Part shown: positions 19,899 to 30,095 of the stretch, one piece after another | How positions within the stretch are numbered: position 1 is the first letter of the stretch | Layout: every line of letters begins with the position of its first letter | The notes under the pieces: generated by a model | Databases searched by the model: none | Seen by the model: only the letters and a program-made list of their open reading frames with translations | Told to the model about the DNA's origin: nothing | From: Chloropicon primus | Taxonomy: Eukaryota > Chlorophyta > Chloropicophyceae > Chloropicales > Chloropicaceae | DNA: 64,000 nt | Assembly (NCBI GenBank): GCA_023205875.1 | Contig: CP060764.1 | Location: 372,001 to 436,000 of the forward strand | Reading direction: 5' to 3' | Made by a program: the position numbers and the translations under genes

Positions 19899-22361
19899 AT
19901 GACCGAGAAGGTGCATCCTGCTCCGGAGGAAGGGGAACCCTCAGGGGACTCGGAGCCGGTGGCCTCCCTGCCAGAGAAGAGGGACAAGAAGGGAGGGAGA
20001 TCCAAGCCAAAGAGCGGGTCTTTCACCTGGAACGAGTTGAACTCGAACAAGGTGGACACGGTGTCGAAGAAGAAGGCAAGGCACAAGGCAGACTCCATAT
20101 TTGATGTGGGCAAGGCTCTGGAGAAGAAGCGTAGCGTCAAGGGAGGTATACGCAGGCACACGATGATGGCCATATCGCAGCCCAAGCATACCTTGTCCGT
20201 CCTTAAGAGGGATGGGGACGGGAAGGGAGGCACGGGTAACGGGGAGAGCGAGGATGGGGAAGGGAAGGGTTACTTCGACTTGAAGAAGACTGCCCGCAGC
20301 GCCAGCTTAGATATCAAGAAGGACGTGGGTGAGCTGAACGTCATCTTGGAGGCCTTGGATCCCCAGCACCAAGCGAACCTCAAGAGGCATATGAAGTCTG
20401 CTCTGGGGAGGGTCACGGACAACCTGAAGCACCTGAATTTCCTTCAGGACAGGGCCGACCACATGGCCCTTAAGATGGTAAGGGCGACCAACTGGGCTCA
20501 CTCCAAGGAGGTGAGGAAGAAGAGGCTCACGATAGGGAATATAACTTTCGCGGGAGACCACAGTGATCACAACGGATCCTACTTTGGCAAGATATCGGGA
20601 ACATGGACGATGGCTATCTTTTGCTTGTTGACCATGCTCTGCATGCTTCTGAACCAAGGGCACCCGGTGGACTACACTGCCTTTGACCATCTGAAGACGG
20701 TGAGCCCGGAGAAGCCGTACACGAAGTACCTCAACAGCAAGCCACTGGACGTGATCCAGGTGGCTCTGTCGAAGGATTCCTATTCCAGCGACACGGGCTT
20801 CGTGACCGTGCAGCTCGAGCAGGAACTGAATACGACGACGACTAGCGTGACCAATGTGATAGGACAAGAGATGATCGTGGACCTGTCGTCGAAGCAGATC
20901 AACACGTTCCACTTCAGATTCTTTCCAAAGCGGTCTGACGTGTTCAACGAGGACAGGCCTCTGCGTGTGGTGATCCAGGGGCCGTTCAACTCCAACTTGG
21001 ATGCCATTGCTCTCAAGGCGCACATCGAGCAGCACGGGCCTCTGGGACTGTGGCAGGAGTACATCGCAGCCACGGTCCTTTGCATCGTGCTGGGGATCAT
21101 CGCCCTCGAGCTGCTGGACAGGACCCTCAGCGCGATGATCGGAGCGAGCCTGATGATTGGCCTCCTCGTTCTGCTGAACAAGGCACCGGATTTGAAGACC
21201 ATTATCAGCTGGTGCGACGAGGGGACCCTTGGCCTGCTCTTCGGCATGATGGTCATCGTAAGCAAGCTGTCCCTGACGGGATTCATGGACCTGATGACTT
21301 ACAAGCTCATCCCCTTCTGCAACGGATCGAAGTACAGGCTGTTGTACATACTGTGTGCGATCACGGCAGTCATGTCTGCGTTCCTTGACAACGTCACGAC
21401 GGTCCTTCTGGTCGCCCCGCTGACCGTCTCCCTGTCGAGGGCACTCAAGATGAACCCCCTTCCCTTCTTGACGGGGGAGGTCCTCTTCAGCAACATTGGC
21501 GGGACAGCGACCTTGATCGGAGATCCACCGAACGTGATCGTGGGGAGCAGGCTTTCGGACGACTTGACTTTCCTGGACTTCATCGTGTCCCTCGGCCCCG
21601 CCGTGATTCTGATGAGCCTGCCCTGCATGCTTGTCATCGTCAGCTTTTACAGGAAGGAGCTGAGTGGGCCCCTGAACAACGTGGAGGACCTCGTGAAGAA
21701 GGCCAACGAGGGGATCAAGGACCCTGAGCTCTTCAATTACTGCATGATCTGCCTGGTGATGGTCCTCTTTGGGTTTCTGCTGCACCCGGTGCATCACGTG
21801 AACCCCGCCTGGATCGCAATCAGTGGAGCCATCCTTCTGTTGATCTTCTCCTCGCCGCACGACATTGAGCCGGCCCTGGAGAGTGTGGAGTGGTCGACCT
21901 TGCTGTTCTTCGCCTCGCTCTTTGTCATGGTGGAGGCGATGGCGGAAGTCGGACTTATTTCGACCATTGGCCAAGCGATATCTGACCTGATCGAGAGCGT
22001 GGACGAGAAGAACAGACTCCTCGTGGCGATCGTGATCGTCCTGTGGATCAGTGCGCTTGTGTCCGCCTTCCTGGACAACATCCCATACACGGCCACCATG
22101 GTGCCGATTATCGTCCAGCTTGCCTCCAACGAGAAGCTGGGGCTGGACATCAAGCCCTTGGCTTGGTCTCTTTGTTTTGGGGCGTGCTTGGGAGGAAATG
22201 GGTCTCTCATGGGGGCGAGTGCCAACATCGTGGTCGCAGGTATTGCCGACAAGAGTGGTTACCCTCTTACGTTTACGAGCTTCTTCAACATAGGATTCAG
22301 GGTCATGATCGTGTCTGTAACAATAAGCACCGCCTACATGCTGTTAGTCTACTGTACTTAA
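19899..22361 (+). CDS. P-protein (OCA2)-type permease of the ion transporter/ArsB-NhaD superfamily
   Basis: 820 residues, intronless. A hydrophilic Lys/Arg-rich N-terminal region (about 1-225) precedes the first membrane segment (TWTMAIFCLLTMLCMLL). A luminal or extracytoplasmic domain of about 140 residues follows, then roughly eleven further helices. The two internal repeats of the superfamily are diagnostic: FSNIGGTATLIGDPPNVIVG and GACLGGNGSLMGASANIVVA, each after a helix containing SAFLDNVTT or SAFLDNIPYT. Animal OCA2 is a melanosomal anion or pH-regulating protein; bacterial relatives export arsenite or exchange Na+/H+. The substrate here is unknown. Length and topology match OCA2. Confidence 0.92.
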   Translation: MTEKVHPAPEEGEPSGDSEPVASLPEKRDKKGGRSKPKSGSFTWNELNSNKVDTVSKKKARHKADSIFDVGKALEKKRSVKGGIRRHTMMAISQPKHTLSVLKRDGDGKGGTGNGESEDGEGKGYFDLKKTARSASLDIKKDVGELNVILEALDPQHQANLKRHMKSALGRVTDNLKHLNFLQDRADHMALKMVRATNWAHSKEVRKKRLTIGNITFAGDHSDHNGSYFGKISGTWTMAIFCLLTMLCMLLNQGHPVDYTAFDHLKTVSPEKPYTKYLNSKPLDVIQVALSKDSYSSDTGFVTVQLEQELNTTTTSVTNVIGQEMIVDLSSKQINTFHFRFFPKRSDVFNEDRPLRVVIQGPFNSNLDAIALKAHIEQHGPLGLWQEYIAATVLCIVLGIIALELLDRTLSAMIGASLMIGLLVLLNKAPDLKTIISWCDEGTLGLLFGMMVIVSKLSLTGFMDLMTYKLIPFCNGSKYRLLYILCAITAVMSAFLDNVTTVLLVAPLTVSLSRALKMNPLPFLTGEVLFSNIGGTATLIGDPPNVIVGSRLSDDLTFLDFIVSLGPAVILMSLPCMLVIVSFYRKELSGPLNNVEDLVKKANEGIKDPELFNYCMICLVMVLFGFLLHPVHHVNPAWIAISGAILLLIFSSPHDIEPALESVEWSTLLFFASLFVMVEAMAEVGLISTIGQAISDLIESVDEKNRLLVAIVIVLWISALVSAFLDNIPYTATMVPIIVQLASNEKLGLDIKPLAWSLCFGACLGGNGSLMGASANIVVAGIADKSGYPLTFTSFFNIGFRVMIVSVTISTAYMLLVYCT

Positions 22362-22661
22362 TAAATAGACAAAGAATTGTATTGATATACTGGTAAACAA
22401 ACATTTTTATTTTACTGGAAACAAACCAAGAGCTCTCACTCACGCTCTCTCTCACGCTCTCTCTCTCTCTCTCTCTTGAAGCAAAGCGCACACTTCCTTG
22501 CCTTGGTCCTCCTCCAACACCACACCTTGGACATGTGCAAAGAGGAGGAGCAGAAACGGCAAAGTCCTCTCCCTCGTGCGCACAGTGGCACCCGACTCTG
22601 TGCATGACGCAACCTCGAGCATATCCCCCCGACACCCGAAGCTCACACGCACACACGCGTG

Positions 22662-22699
<38 letters not shown>

Positions 22700-22708
22700 C
22701 TGTGTGTG
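22362..22708. other. Convergent intergenic region with CT arrays
   Basis: 3' ends of the permease and BRK1 genes. (CT)n arrays lie at about 22444-22476 and 22662-22694. No gene seen. Confidence 0.5.
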
Positions 22709-23106
22709 CTACTCTGCACCCCCGTTCGAGATGTCCGTAATGGACGTGGCCTGGAGGTACTCCACCCGCCTCTCTATGCTGTTGGGTTACGGGCGCATGC
22801 ACACGACAACACGATGAAGGCGAAGAACAGAAGCAGGGGGGGGAGGCCGCTGTGTGAGTCCCTTGTCTCCAAGTCCCTACCTTTCCCGCACACACGCACA
22901 CACACACACACACAAACAAACAAGCTTCACTCTCCTCACCTGTTCAGCTTCTCGTCCAAACCTGCGAGTTTGACTCTGGCCGTGCTTTCGAACTTCTGGA
23001 GTGCCGCACGGAGCAGACGCATGTCCTGCTGGAGCAGGTTCACGTGCTTCTGGTTGCCCCGCTCGTAGGCCACCGCATGGCTTAGCTCTTGCCTTTGGTC
23101 GTTCAT
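22709..23106 (-). CDS. BRK1: BRICK1/HSPC300 subunit of the SCAR/WAVE complex, 2 exons
   Basis: Minus-strand exons 23106-22940 and 22778-22709 join in phase 2 to a 78-residue protein, close to the 75 residues of animal BRK1. The whole protein is one amphipathic helix. The pattern AYERGNQKHVNLLQQDMRLL, then KFESTARVKLAGLDEKLNSI and ERRVEYLQA, follows the BRK1 order of WANREYIEVI, FDMSCRSRLATLNEKL and LERRIEYIEARV. In family members this short coiled coil is built into the WAVE heteropentamer that activates Arp2/3. The start at 23106 is chosen by length; the frame is open to another ATG at 23163. It is easily missed because of its size and the intron. Confidence 0.8.
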
Positions 23107-23279
23107 GGCCTCCCTGACAACTTGCTCTTCACTCCAAAAAATTGTGTGACAAGCAAGCAGCATGTTTCGAGGGAGGAGCGTGATGAACAAAACAAAAGTT
23201 GATAACAAGTTGGAAGATTAGATGATGGTTTACTTGACACAAAGCAGTGGGATTGGATGCCAGCCCCTTGTTCCTCCCT

Positions 23280-23432
23280 TCAAACATGATCCTGATCGAC
23301 GAAGGCCTCGTAAGCGTTGCCGGAACGATAGACGGAGTCCTTCATGTAAATGAGGTAAAGCCTTCTCACGACGTAGGCAAAGTAACACTAAGGAAGAGAA
23401 AAAGAGGGGAGGCAATGCAAGGCAGTTCAGTT

Positions 23433-23466
<34 letters not shown>

Positions 23467-24044
23467 ACGTGGCCGGAGGGGGAGAATGCTGCGGAGCTTA
23501 CCTGAAGAGCGATAGAAAAAGGATTCATGATGAGCTCTCCCAGTGCTTCGTCTTGCGCGAGGGCATCACAATCTCTTGCTGAGCTCGTGGGGTCGTCGGC
23601 ATTTGCACTGCTGTCAGCGCAAATTCTGTGGAACTTGTTGGACAAGTGACCCGAGCTGTACTCAAAGATGGTGATGAAGAACACGAGCACGGACAGGCCG
23701 ACCAGGAAAACTTGATACATGGCGAAGATATAAAGTCGATTCGCATTCCTTTCTCTGATGCCCTTGATTCCGAAGATGCATGCGACAAACCCAGTCAAGT
23801 ACTCGATGATTTTGAGCGCGCTGATGATCCACGGCTCTGCCTTCCACTCCACGGTGTTCACGGTCACGCCGAGTAAGAGGATGGACAGGCAATACCCGAT
23901 GAAGTTAACCCAAGTGAAGATGTAGACACCCTTGCCCAACTCGATGCAAAACATGCACCTTTCCTGCGTCTCCCTCGCTTTCGGGCGATTGACCTGCTCC
24001 GGCTCCTCCCGCCCAAACGAATCCATGCGGTGAGACAGGTCCAT
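23280..24044 (-). CDS. Four-helix membrane protein of unknown function, 2 exons
   Basis: Minus-strand exons 24044-23502 and 23387-23280, phase 0, 216 residues. Four hydrophobic segments are visible: GVYIFTWVNFIGYCLSILLL (about 40-62), WIISALKIIEYLTGFVACIF (about 73-95), LYIFAMYQVFLVGLSVLVFF (about 103-125), and one created across the splice junction (IMNPFSIALQ joined to CYFAYVVRRLYLIYM). The extracellular or luminal loop between helices 3 and 4 has two Cys (RICADSS, ARDCDAL). The topology resembles tetraspan proteins, but the CCG motif of true tetraspanins is absent. A basic RRLYLIYMKDSVYR tail closes the protein. Function unknown. The stop is 173 bp upstream of the BRK1 start on the same strand. 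Confidence 0.75.
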
Positions 24045-24923
24045 CGCGGATCCGCTACCACCACCCAAGCTATCTGCCCTCTGGCGAATCTCGCCCTTCC
24101 CTTCGACTCACCCTTCCCTTGTTGTTGTCGCGCTGCTGATGGGTCAGTGAGGAGTGGCCCAAGGAGAAGAACCACCTGGCTACTGTGCCCTAGTAATGCG
24201 GAGACGCTGCCGGGTAATCCTTCTTCAAGCCTTCTGCCTGTCGTGCCCTGCAACTCAACCCCAGTGCGCCTTGAGTGAGTGCCTGCCCTCGGTCTCAGCT
24301 GCACAAAGATCGGATGGATTGCCGGCTCCTTCCTTCTTCCTCCTTGCCTCGTCAAGCAGAACCTGTTAACTCCTTGCCTTTGCCTTGTTGATGGTTGCCC
24401 TTGGCTTCAATCACTTTATGCTTGGACACCTTGAGACACCGAAAAGCGTGAGTCACCTTCCTTTGAACCAACAACCAACCCAGACTCAGACTCAGTGAGT
24501 AGTGAGTGAGTGGGCGTCCGTGAGTGAGTGAGTGAGTGAGTGTCCTCGGCCTCGAGCGTGGATTGGTTCGTCCTAGGCTTCCCTCTTGAATGGTTCATCT
24601 CCATTCATGGATGATAACGTGGCACAGGGTTCCGATTCTTCCAATTCTTGGAAAAAATTCTTCCACTACTCGGATCTTCCCTTTGCCACTCGGGGAACGT
24701 AGGATCCGAGTTTGTGCGGCTGCGCGGCGAGGAGGGAGGACGCTGGGTAAGTTACAGACGACGCTGGAGGGCGAGCTCGTGCAGCGAGGAGGAGGAGAGG
24801 CGAATGATTCGAAGCGTCTTGTCGAAGCCTCTAGTCGAGATCTTTCGTTTGAGCCGTCGATTGGAAAGAATGACGCCGGATTGAGGACTGAAAGGGAACA
24901 TCTTTTGCAGTTGTTGATTTGTT

Positions 24924-24958
<35 letters not shown>

Positions 24959-24968
24959 GAGGGAGGGG
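24045..24968. other. Intergenic region with GTGA repeats
   Basis: Divergent region upstream of the J-protein gene. A (GAGT)n run at about 24521-24542 is preceded by degenerate ACTCAG/GTGAGT words from 24480, and a (CA)n/(GA)n block at about 24927-24958 abuts the next ATG. No coding frame with protein character. Confidence 0.5.
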
Positions 24969-26359
24969 ATGAGGCTTCTTGTGCGAGAGACCCTCACGAC
25001 GCTGAGGAGATGCAGAGGACGGGTCCCTTTCGGCGCGACGTCGTCTCTCTCCGGCGTGGAGACCACAAGCTCGACGAGCGACTTGACAACGGCTGGCGTT
25101 GCCTCGTACGCCACTCTGAGGGGTGGCCATGGCGGTCGCTTTCCGGGACGGGGCTGGAGCGCGACCCCGGGATGCCCCGGTCTCGTCGCCACGACGGCGA
25201 GGAGGAGTTATGCCAAGGACTTTTACGACACGCTGGGCGTGAACAGGGGCGCCAGCAAGGGGGATATCAAGAAGGCTTACCTGCAGAAGGCCAAGGAGCG
25301 TAAGTGCTTTGCTTTGGACGGGCGGTGCTGCCCGCTCGACTTTGACCCTCTCCCTCGAGTGAGGTGCTGACTCCCCTTCGGTTCTCTTTTTGCTTTGCTT
25401 TGCTTTGCTTTGCAGTCCACCCCGACACGAACACGGACGACCCCGACGCCGCTTCCAAGTTTCAGGACGTGCAGAAGGCCTACGAGGTCCTGAAGGACGA
25501 CGAGAAGAAGCGCGTCTACGATCAGGTTGGCGCCGATGCTTACGAGAGCTACGAGAGCGGAGGTGGATCTGCTGGCGCTGGTGGCTTTGGCGGCGGACCC
25601 GGGGGCTTTGGCTTCGAACAGGGACCCTTTGGGTTCCATTTCAGGCAGGGCGGACAAGGAGACATCAACCTGGATGACATCTTCAGCGAGTTCTTTGGCT
25701 CGCAGATGGGGCAGGATCCGTTCGGGAGCAGGCGGCGCAGGAGGGGTCAAAACTTGGCGGTGGAGATGGCCGTGTCTTTCACAGAGGCGGCGTTTGGCTG
25801 CACCAAGACCATAGCCGTCGACGTGCCTGTGGAGCACCTCGCTAGGGGAAGCAGGTCGAGATCCGTGAGAACGGAGAGAAAAGAGGTGGACATCAGCATT
25901 CCTGCTGGGGTGGACGACAACGAGACCTTGAGGGTCAGGGGAGAGGGATCACCTGGACCGGAGGGGGCCAACCCGGGCGACCTCATGGTCTACTTGAGAG
26001 TGATGCCCCACCCGCAGTTCACGAGGAGTGGCCACAACATCAATATCAACGTGGAGATCAACGTGATCCAGGCGATCCTTGGAGGCAACGTGAGGATACC
26101 AACCTTGGACGAGGGTGACCTTCAACTGAAAGTGAGGCCCGGGACCCAACCCGAAGAGATGCAGGTCATCAAAGGCAAGGGCATCCCCATCTTGGGCGCC
26201 CGTTCCGTGCGCTCGAGGGGAAACATGTACGTCAAGTTCAAGGTCAGCACGCCCAACAGCGCCCTCCTCACGGAGAGGCAGAGAGAGCTTTTGGAAGAAT
26301 TTCAGGAAATAGAAGAGAACAGGGGGGGCGATAACACGAGGCGCTCCTCGGGTTCCTAA
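24969..26359 (+). CDS. J-domain protein, organelle-targeted, DnaJ-like without zinc finger, 2 exons
   Basis: Exons 24969-25299 and 25416-26359, phase 1, 424 residues. Residues 1-80 are Arg/Ser/Thr/Gly-rich and look like a mitochondrial or plastid presequence. The J domain (about 82-150) starts at FYDTLGVNRGASKGDIKKAY, and its HPD motif (LHPDTN) is recreated exactly across the splice junction. A Gly/Phe-rich region and acidic DINLDDIFSEFF segment follow. The C-terminal substrate-binding domains start at LAVEMAVSFTEAAFGCTKTI. The four CxxCxGxG zinc-finger motifs of type I DnaJ/Mdj1 are missing: the chain goes from CTKTIAVDVPVEHLARG directly to KEVDISIPAGV. It should be an Hsp70 co-chaperone. 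Confidence 0.9.
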
Positions 26360-26666
26360 TAATTTAATTTAACTTTAATCCATTCATTCCATTTGTACCG
26401 TCCGCCTCCCTCCCTCCTCCAAAGACCTTCCTCGTCGATTGATGGAGACCTTCGGTGATTGGATTCTCCATCCGGTGCTGAAAGAGAGAAAAAAAGCAGC
26501 AGCAGGGAACTTTAATCCATTCCTTGGGCCCCTTCCTCCCCTCCCTCCTCCCCTTCTTCCACGAGCCTCACGAGAGGATGAAAGATGATGATGATTCTGG
26601 GCAGAGAGAAGCGAGCGAGTGGATTGAGAGCGAGGTCTTGTGAGACCCCAGGGGGGTCAGAGAACC
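26360..26666. other. Short intergenic region, nothing recognised
   Basis: 3' end of the J-protein gene and leader of the GT47 gene; AT-rich just after the stop (TAATAATTTAATTTAAC), otherwise unremarkable. Confidence 0.4.
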
Positions 26667-28638
26667 ATGGCGCCCACACCGAAGAGGAAGGGGTCTTACT
26701 TCGGGAGGTTTGGTGCAAACAGAAGGTTCCTTCTTCCAATATCCATACCTCATGACGTCGCGTCCACCAAGAAACTCTTCTTTTCAAAGGTAACTAGCCT
26801 TGTTCTCTGGAGTTAGAGAGTCCCTCCCACAGAAAACGAGGAGAGGGAGGGACCCGGTGACAAGCAAGTCGATTCGAGCGACTGACAGGCAATCTCCTTT
26901 CCATCTGATCTCTTTCAGCGCCCAATGGCTTCCGCCTTGACTGTCTTGGTCGCCGTCGTGCTCCTGATCACATGGATAGTCAGGTAAGTCCAAAGGATTC
27001 ATCTCTTCTCTCTTGCCGCAGGAAAGAGTTTGTCCAAGCACGTCCAAGGTCAAGGGAATGAGGCGGAGGTGGAATGTCACCCAAGGGCGAGCCGCTGAAC
27101 CCCCATTCTCCCTCTCTCCCTCTCTCCCTCTCTCTCTCTTGTCGCTTTCTTTCTCTTGGTTCCCTTTTGCAGCTTGCTGCCATACAGGGATCCAGTGATG
27201 AGGCTGGAGAAGGAGCGTTCCAAAGTCTTGAGGACCCTCAGAGGAGTGAATGCGGAGTACCACAGGGTCAAGGCCATGGAGCAGGAAGCGATGGAGAGGA
27301 AGGCCTTCTTGTTGAAGGATCTCGACAAGTACGAAAGCGACTTGATCTTGGCCCAGAATGACGAGGACGTTGACGCCGTGGTTGGGAGCCTGGGGAAGGG
27401 AAGGGAAAAGGGAAAGAGCAAGATGAGGGCGTGCTCGGGAGCTTCCTGCAGACGCCACTTGGAGAGGGTCTCGGATGACCTAAGGGCTCCAAGAATCTTC
27501 GTCTACGACTTGCCGCGGCGATTCAACAAGGAGCTGTCGAAGAAGTACAAGAGATGCATCACGGATCAATACGGAACGGAGGTAAGCCAGCTTGACCACT
27601 GTCCCTGTGGACCCCCTCCAGAAGAAGAACATTACTGAATCTAACCGACTTGGGTCTCAGGTGCTCTTCCACGAGGAACTGATCAAGAACAAAAACATTT
27701 ACAGAACGACGGAGCCTGAGCGAGCGGACTTCTTCTTGGTTCCTGTGTACGGGGAGTGCTTCCTGTGGCAGTACGAGATGCTGAAGAAGCAGGGACACGA
27801 CAAATCTTTTGACCTGACGAACCAGCTTTACCTGGATGCCCTGAACATCATCAAGCAGTACCCGTACTGGGACCGCTCGGGTGGCAGGGACCATATTTTC
27901 GTCTTCCCGGGGGCCAGGGGGCCCACCATCTTCAAGGAGTGGGAGGACCACATCAAGGGCTCGATTTTCTTGACGCCGGAGGGGGACCGCAAGGCCGCCT
28001 ACTTCAACACCTGGAAGGACATCGTGATCCCTGGGCTGGAGTGGGACCAAATGTTCGTGGATCCAGAGAACAGGAAAGAGCTCGAGAATGACTTCAACAC
28101 GCCGAAAAAGTACCTTGCTTTCTTCAGGGGGACGATCAACCACCGGGATGGTTGGGCTTACTCGAGGGGCCTGAGGCCAAGGCTGCAAAAACTTCTGGCC
28201 AACGAGTCCGACGTCATTTATGACACCAAGCACAGCACCTGCGACAGGAAATGCTACAGGAGGGAGATGTCCCAATCGAAGTTCTGCTTGAACCCTCTGG
28301 GCTGGACGCCCTGGACCCTTCGATTCTACCAGGCGCTGATGGTTCGGTGCATTCCGGTAATGATCGCCGATGACATCGAATTCCCGTACGAGAACGAGAT
28401 CGACTACAGCGAGATATCGTTGAAGATCCGGGAGAACGATGTCGACAACATCGTGAAGATCCTCCGAGGCTTCTCGGAGGAGGAGAGAAGGAAGAAGCTG
28501 GAGGCAATTGACAAGGTTTGGATGATGTTCACATACCAAAGGCCCTCCCAGCCTGGCGATGCCTTTCACACGGTGATGAAAGAGCTCGCTCGAAAGAAAC
28601 TTATCTTCAAGAACTCTGCGAACAGAACGTGGACTTGA
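26667..28638 (+). CDS. Exostosin-like glycosyltransferase (GT47), 4 exons
   Basis: Exons 26667-26789, 26919-26983, 27173-27581, 27661-28638; all junctions GT-AG and in frame, 524 residues. Exon 2 encodes the single signal-anchor helix (ALTVLVAVVLLITWIV), so the protein is type II Golgi. A coiled stem follows (RLEKERSKVLRTLRGVNAEY). The GT47 domain begins at APRIFVYDLPRRFN and contains ERADFFLVPVYGECF, GRDHIFVFPGARGPTIF, YLAFFRGTINHR, and the sugar-nucleotide region SKFCLNPLGWTPWTLRFYQA with CIPVMIADDIEFPY. GT47 enzymes make wall and proteoglycan polysaccharides; donor and acceptor cannot be inferred. Confidence 0.92.
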
Positions 28639-28999
28639 CATCAAAACTAAAATAACTTACACCAAGCCTTTGTAACAACATTTATATTCTTCAAATATTT
28701 TTTTAAGTGAGCCGGAAGAAACCTGCTGGTGCTGGTGGTGGACGATCCTCCCTCCCTGACCTTCCCAACGCCGTCGCAGCCGACGGACGGGAACGGACGG
28801 ACGGACGGACCCATCCATCGGTTCCGTCGGTTATGGACTTCATCATCACCATCACCATCACCATCACCATCACCCATATATGAATTTATATTTTTTTGAA
28901 TCCAAGGTGAGCCACAGAAGCTTAAGCTGCTGGGTGAGCCATGGGTATGACAGAGAGAAGGAGGGAGAGAGACTAGAGCAGCAGCAGGTGACAGGGGGA
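28639..28999. other. Intergenic region with hexamer and tetramer repeats
   Basis: Contains (ACGG)n at about 28787-28810 and an (ATCACC)n array at about 28843-28873, then a donor-like CAAGGTGAGC at about 28905 that may start a 5' UTR intron of the DHHC gene ending at a CAG near 28985. An upstream in-frame ATG at 28880 exists. Confidence 0.5.
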
Positions 29000-29968
29000 A
29001 TGGGGGGCTGGGTTTCTGGACAACCGAGGAATGCAGCACCTTTCTCCAGGGTGAATGGTTTGCAGTGGCCTCTGAACTTGTGGCAGCTCGGGGCTGCTAC
29101 GGTGTTCTCGGTGCAGGCCTTGCTCTTCTTCTTTTACATATGCCCCTACGAGGACGTCACCGAAGTCTTTGGCTGCATACTCTACACCGTGTGCGCTTTC
29201 ACGACCTCGGGCGTAGTCGTGCTCTTCATACCGACGAGCTACATCGATCCTGGGGATGAGGCACGCTTCACCAAGTCAGACAGGGAGGAGCTGACACGGT
29301 ATTGTGGCCACTGCGAGGCCAAGGTGGAGGAGACGAGCAGGCACTGCACCAAGTGCAACAAGTGCGTGGTCGGCCTCGACCACCACTGCAAATGGCTAAA
29401 CACTTGCATCGGAAGCAAGAACTACAAGCCGTTCATCTTTCTTGTGGGATTCTGCATGCTCCATGTTACGATCCAGTTGCTCACGAGCGTCTACTTCCTG
29501 ATCGAAAGTTTGAAGACGGGGGAGAGGTCCCGGCGGAAGCTCGAGGACGACCACGTGATGAGCGCCACGATGACTGATTTTCAGATCTCTCTTGTGGTGA
29601 ACATTTTTCTCTCCTGCTTGCTCCTGATGGTGATTGGCGAACTCTTTGTGTTCCACGTCGTTCTCATCTGGAAGAACATCACAACGTACGACTTCATTAT
29701 GGCGTCGAGAGCGATGTTCAAAGCAGAGCAGCTGCACAAGGTGACCCTGAAGAATCTTTGCTGCGGGTGCTGCACGGGCAAAAGGAATAAGGTTGCTCCT
29801 GGGGGGGGAGAAGGCCAACCGGTTCCGAGGCCGCGAGCGGACTTCAAGATCAACTTGTGTACGCTCATCACCTTCGATGGAAACAAAGTCAACCAGTGGA
29901 CAGGGGGTTCGACATCGGCCAAGAGACAGAAAGAGAGGGGAGGCGAACAAATATTCTCGCCCCTGTAA
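29000..29968 (+). CDS. DHHC-type protein S-palmitoyltransferase
   Basis: 322 residues from the ATG at 29000. Topology: two helices (LWQLGAATVFSVQALLFFFY and the YTVCAFTTSGVVVLF segment), a cytosolic Cys-rich domain, two more helices (FIFLVGFCMLHVTIQLLTSV and VVNIFLSCLLLMVIGELFVF) and a basic tail. The Cys-rich domain has the full zinc ligand set: RYCGHCEAKVEETSRHCTKC, NKCVVGLDHHCKWLNTCIGS, with catalytic Cys in DHHC. The GLDHHCKWLN form resembles ZDHHC1/11 and some plant PATs. It transfers palmitate to Cys of membrane proteins in Golgi or post-Golgi membranes. The start at 28880 is less likely because the added residues span donor-like and acceptor-like sites. Confidence 0.9.
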   Translation: MGGWVSGQPRNAAPFSRVNGLQWPLNLWQLGAATVFSVQALLFFFYICPYEDVTEVFGCILYTVCAFTTSGVVVLFIPTSYIDPGDEARFTKSDREELTRYCGHCEAKVEETSRHCTKCNKCVVGLDHHCKWLNTCIGSKNYKPFIFLVGFCMLHVTIQLLTSVYFLIESLKTGERSRRKLEDDHVMSATMTDFQISLVVNIFLSCLLLMVIGELFVFHVVLIWKNITTYDFIMASRAMFKAEQLHKVTLKNLCCGCCTGKRNKVAPGGGEGQPVPRPRADFKINLCTLITFDGNKVNQWTGGSTSAKRQKERGGEQIFSPL

Positions 29969-30095
29969 GTGTCTCCATACTTGTACTCTTGTGTAAATAC
30001 TTTCTTAATGATTTGTTTTCAACCGAAACCAAAGTTGTACGGACAAGGGAGGTCCCCACGCCACGCTCTCTGCTGCTCAGCAAGGCAAAGGATTC

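Noticed and set aside
20307-21974. 555-codon open frame antisense to the P-protein permease
   Set aside because: Low-complexity His/Gln/Asp/Val composition and complete overlap with a well-supported gene.
23280-24044. Tetraspanin assignment for the four-helix protein
   Set aside because: Topology fits, but the CCG motif and the usual large Cys-patterned loop are missing, so only a topological description is given.
27559-28644. 361-codon open frame antisense to the GT47 gene
   Set aside because: Mirror frame of conserved exostosin codons, no independent features.
28880-28999. Upstream ATG for the DHHC gene
   Set aside because: The added 40 residues cross a good splice donor and an acceptor-like CAG and show no targeting or domain signal; 29000 is preferred, though 28880 is not excluded.
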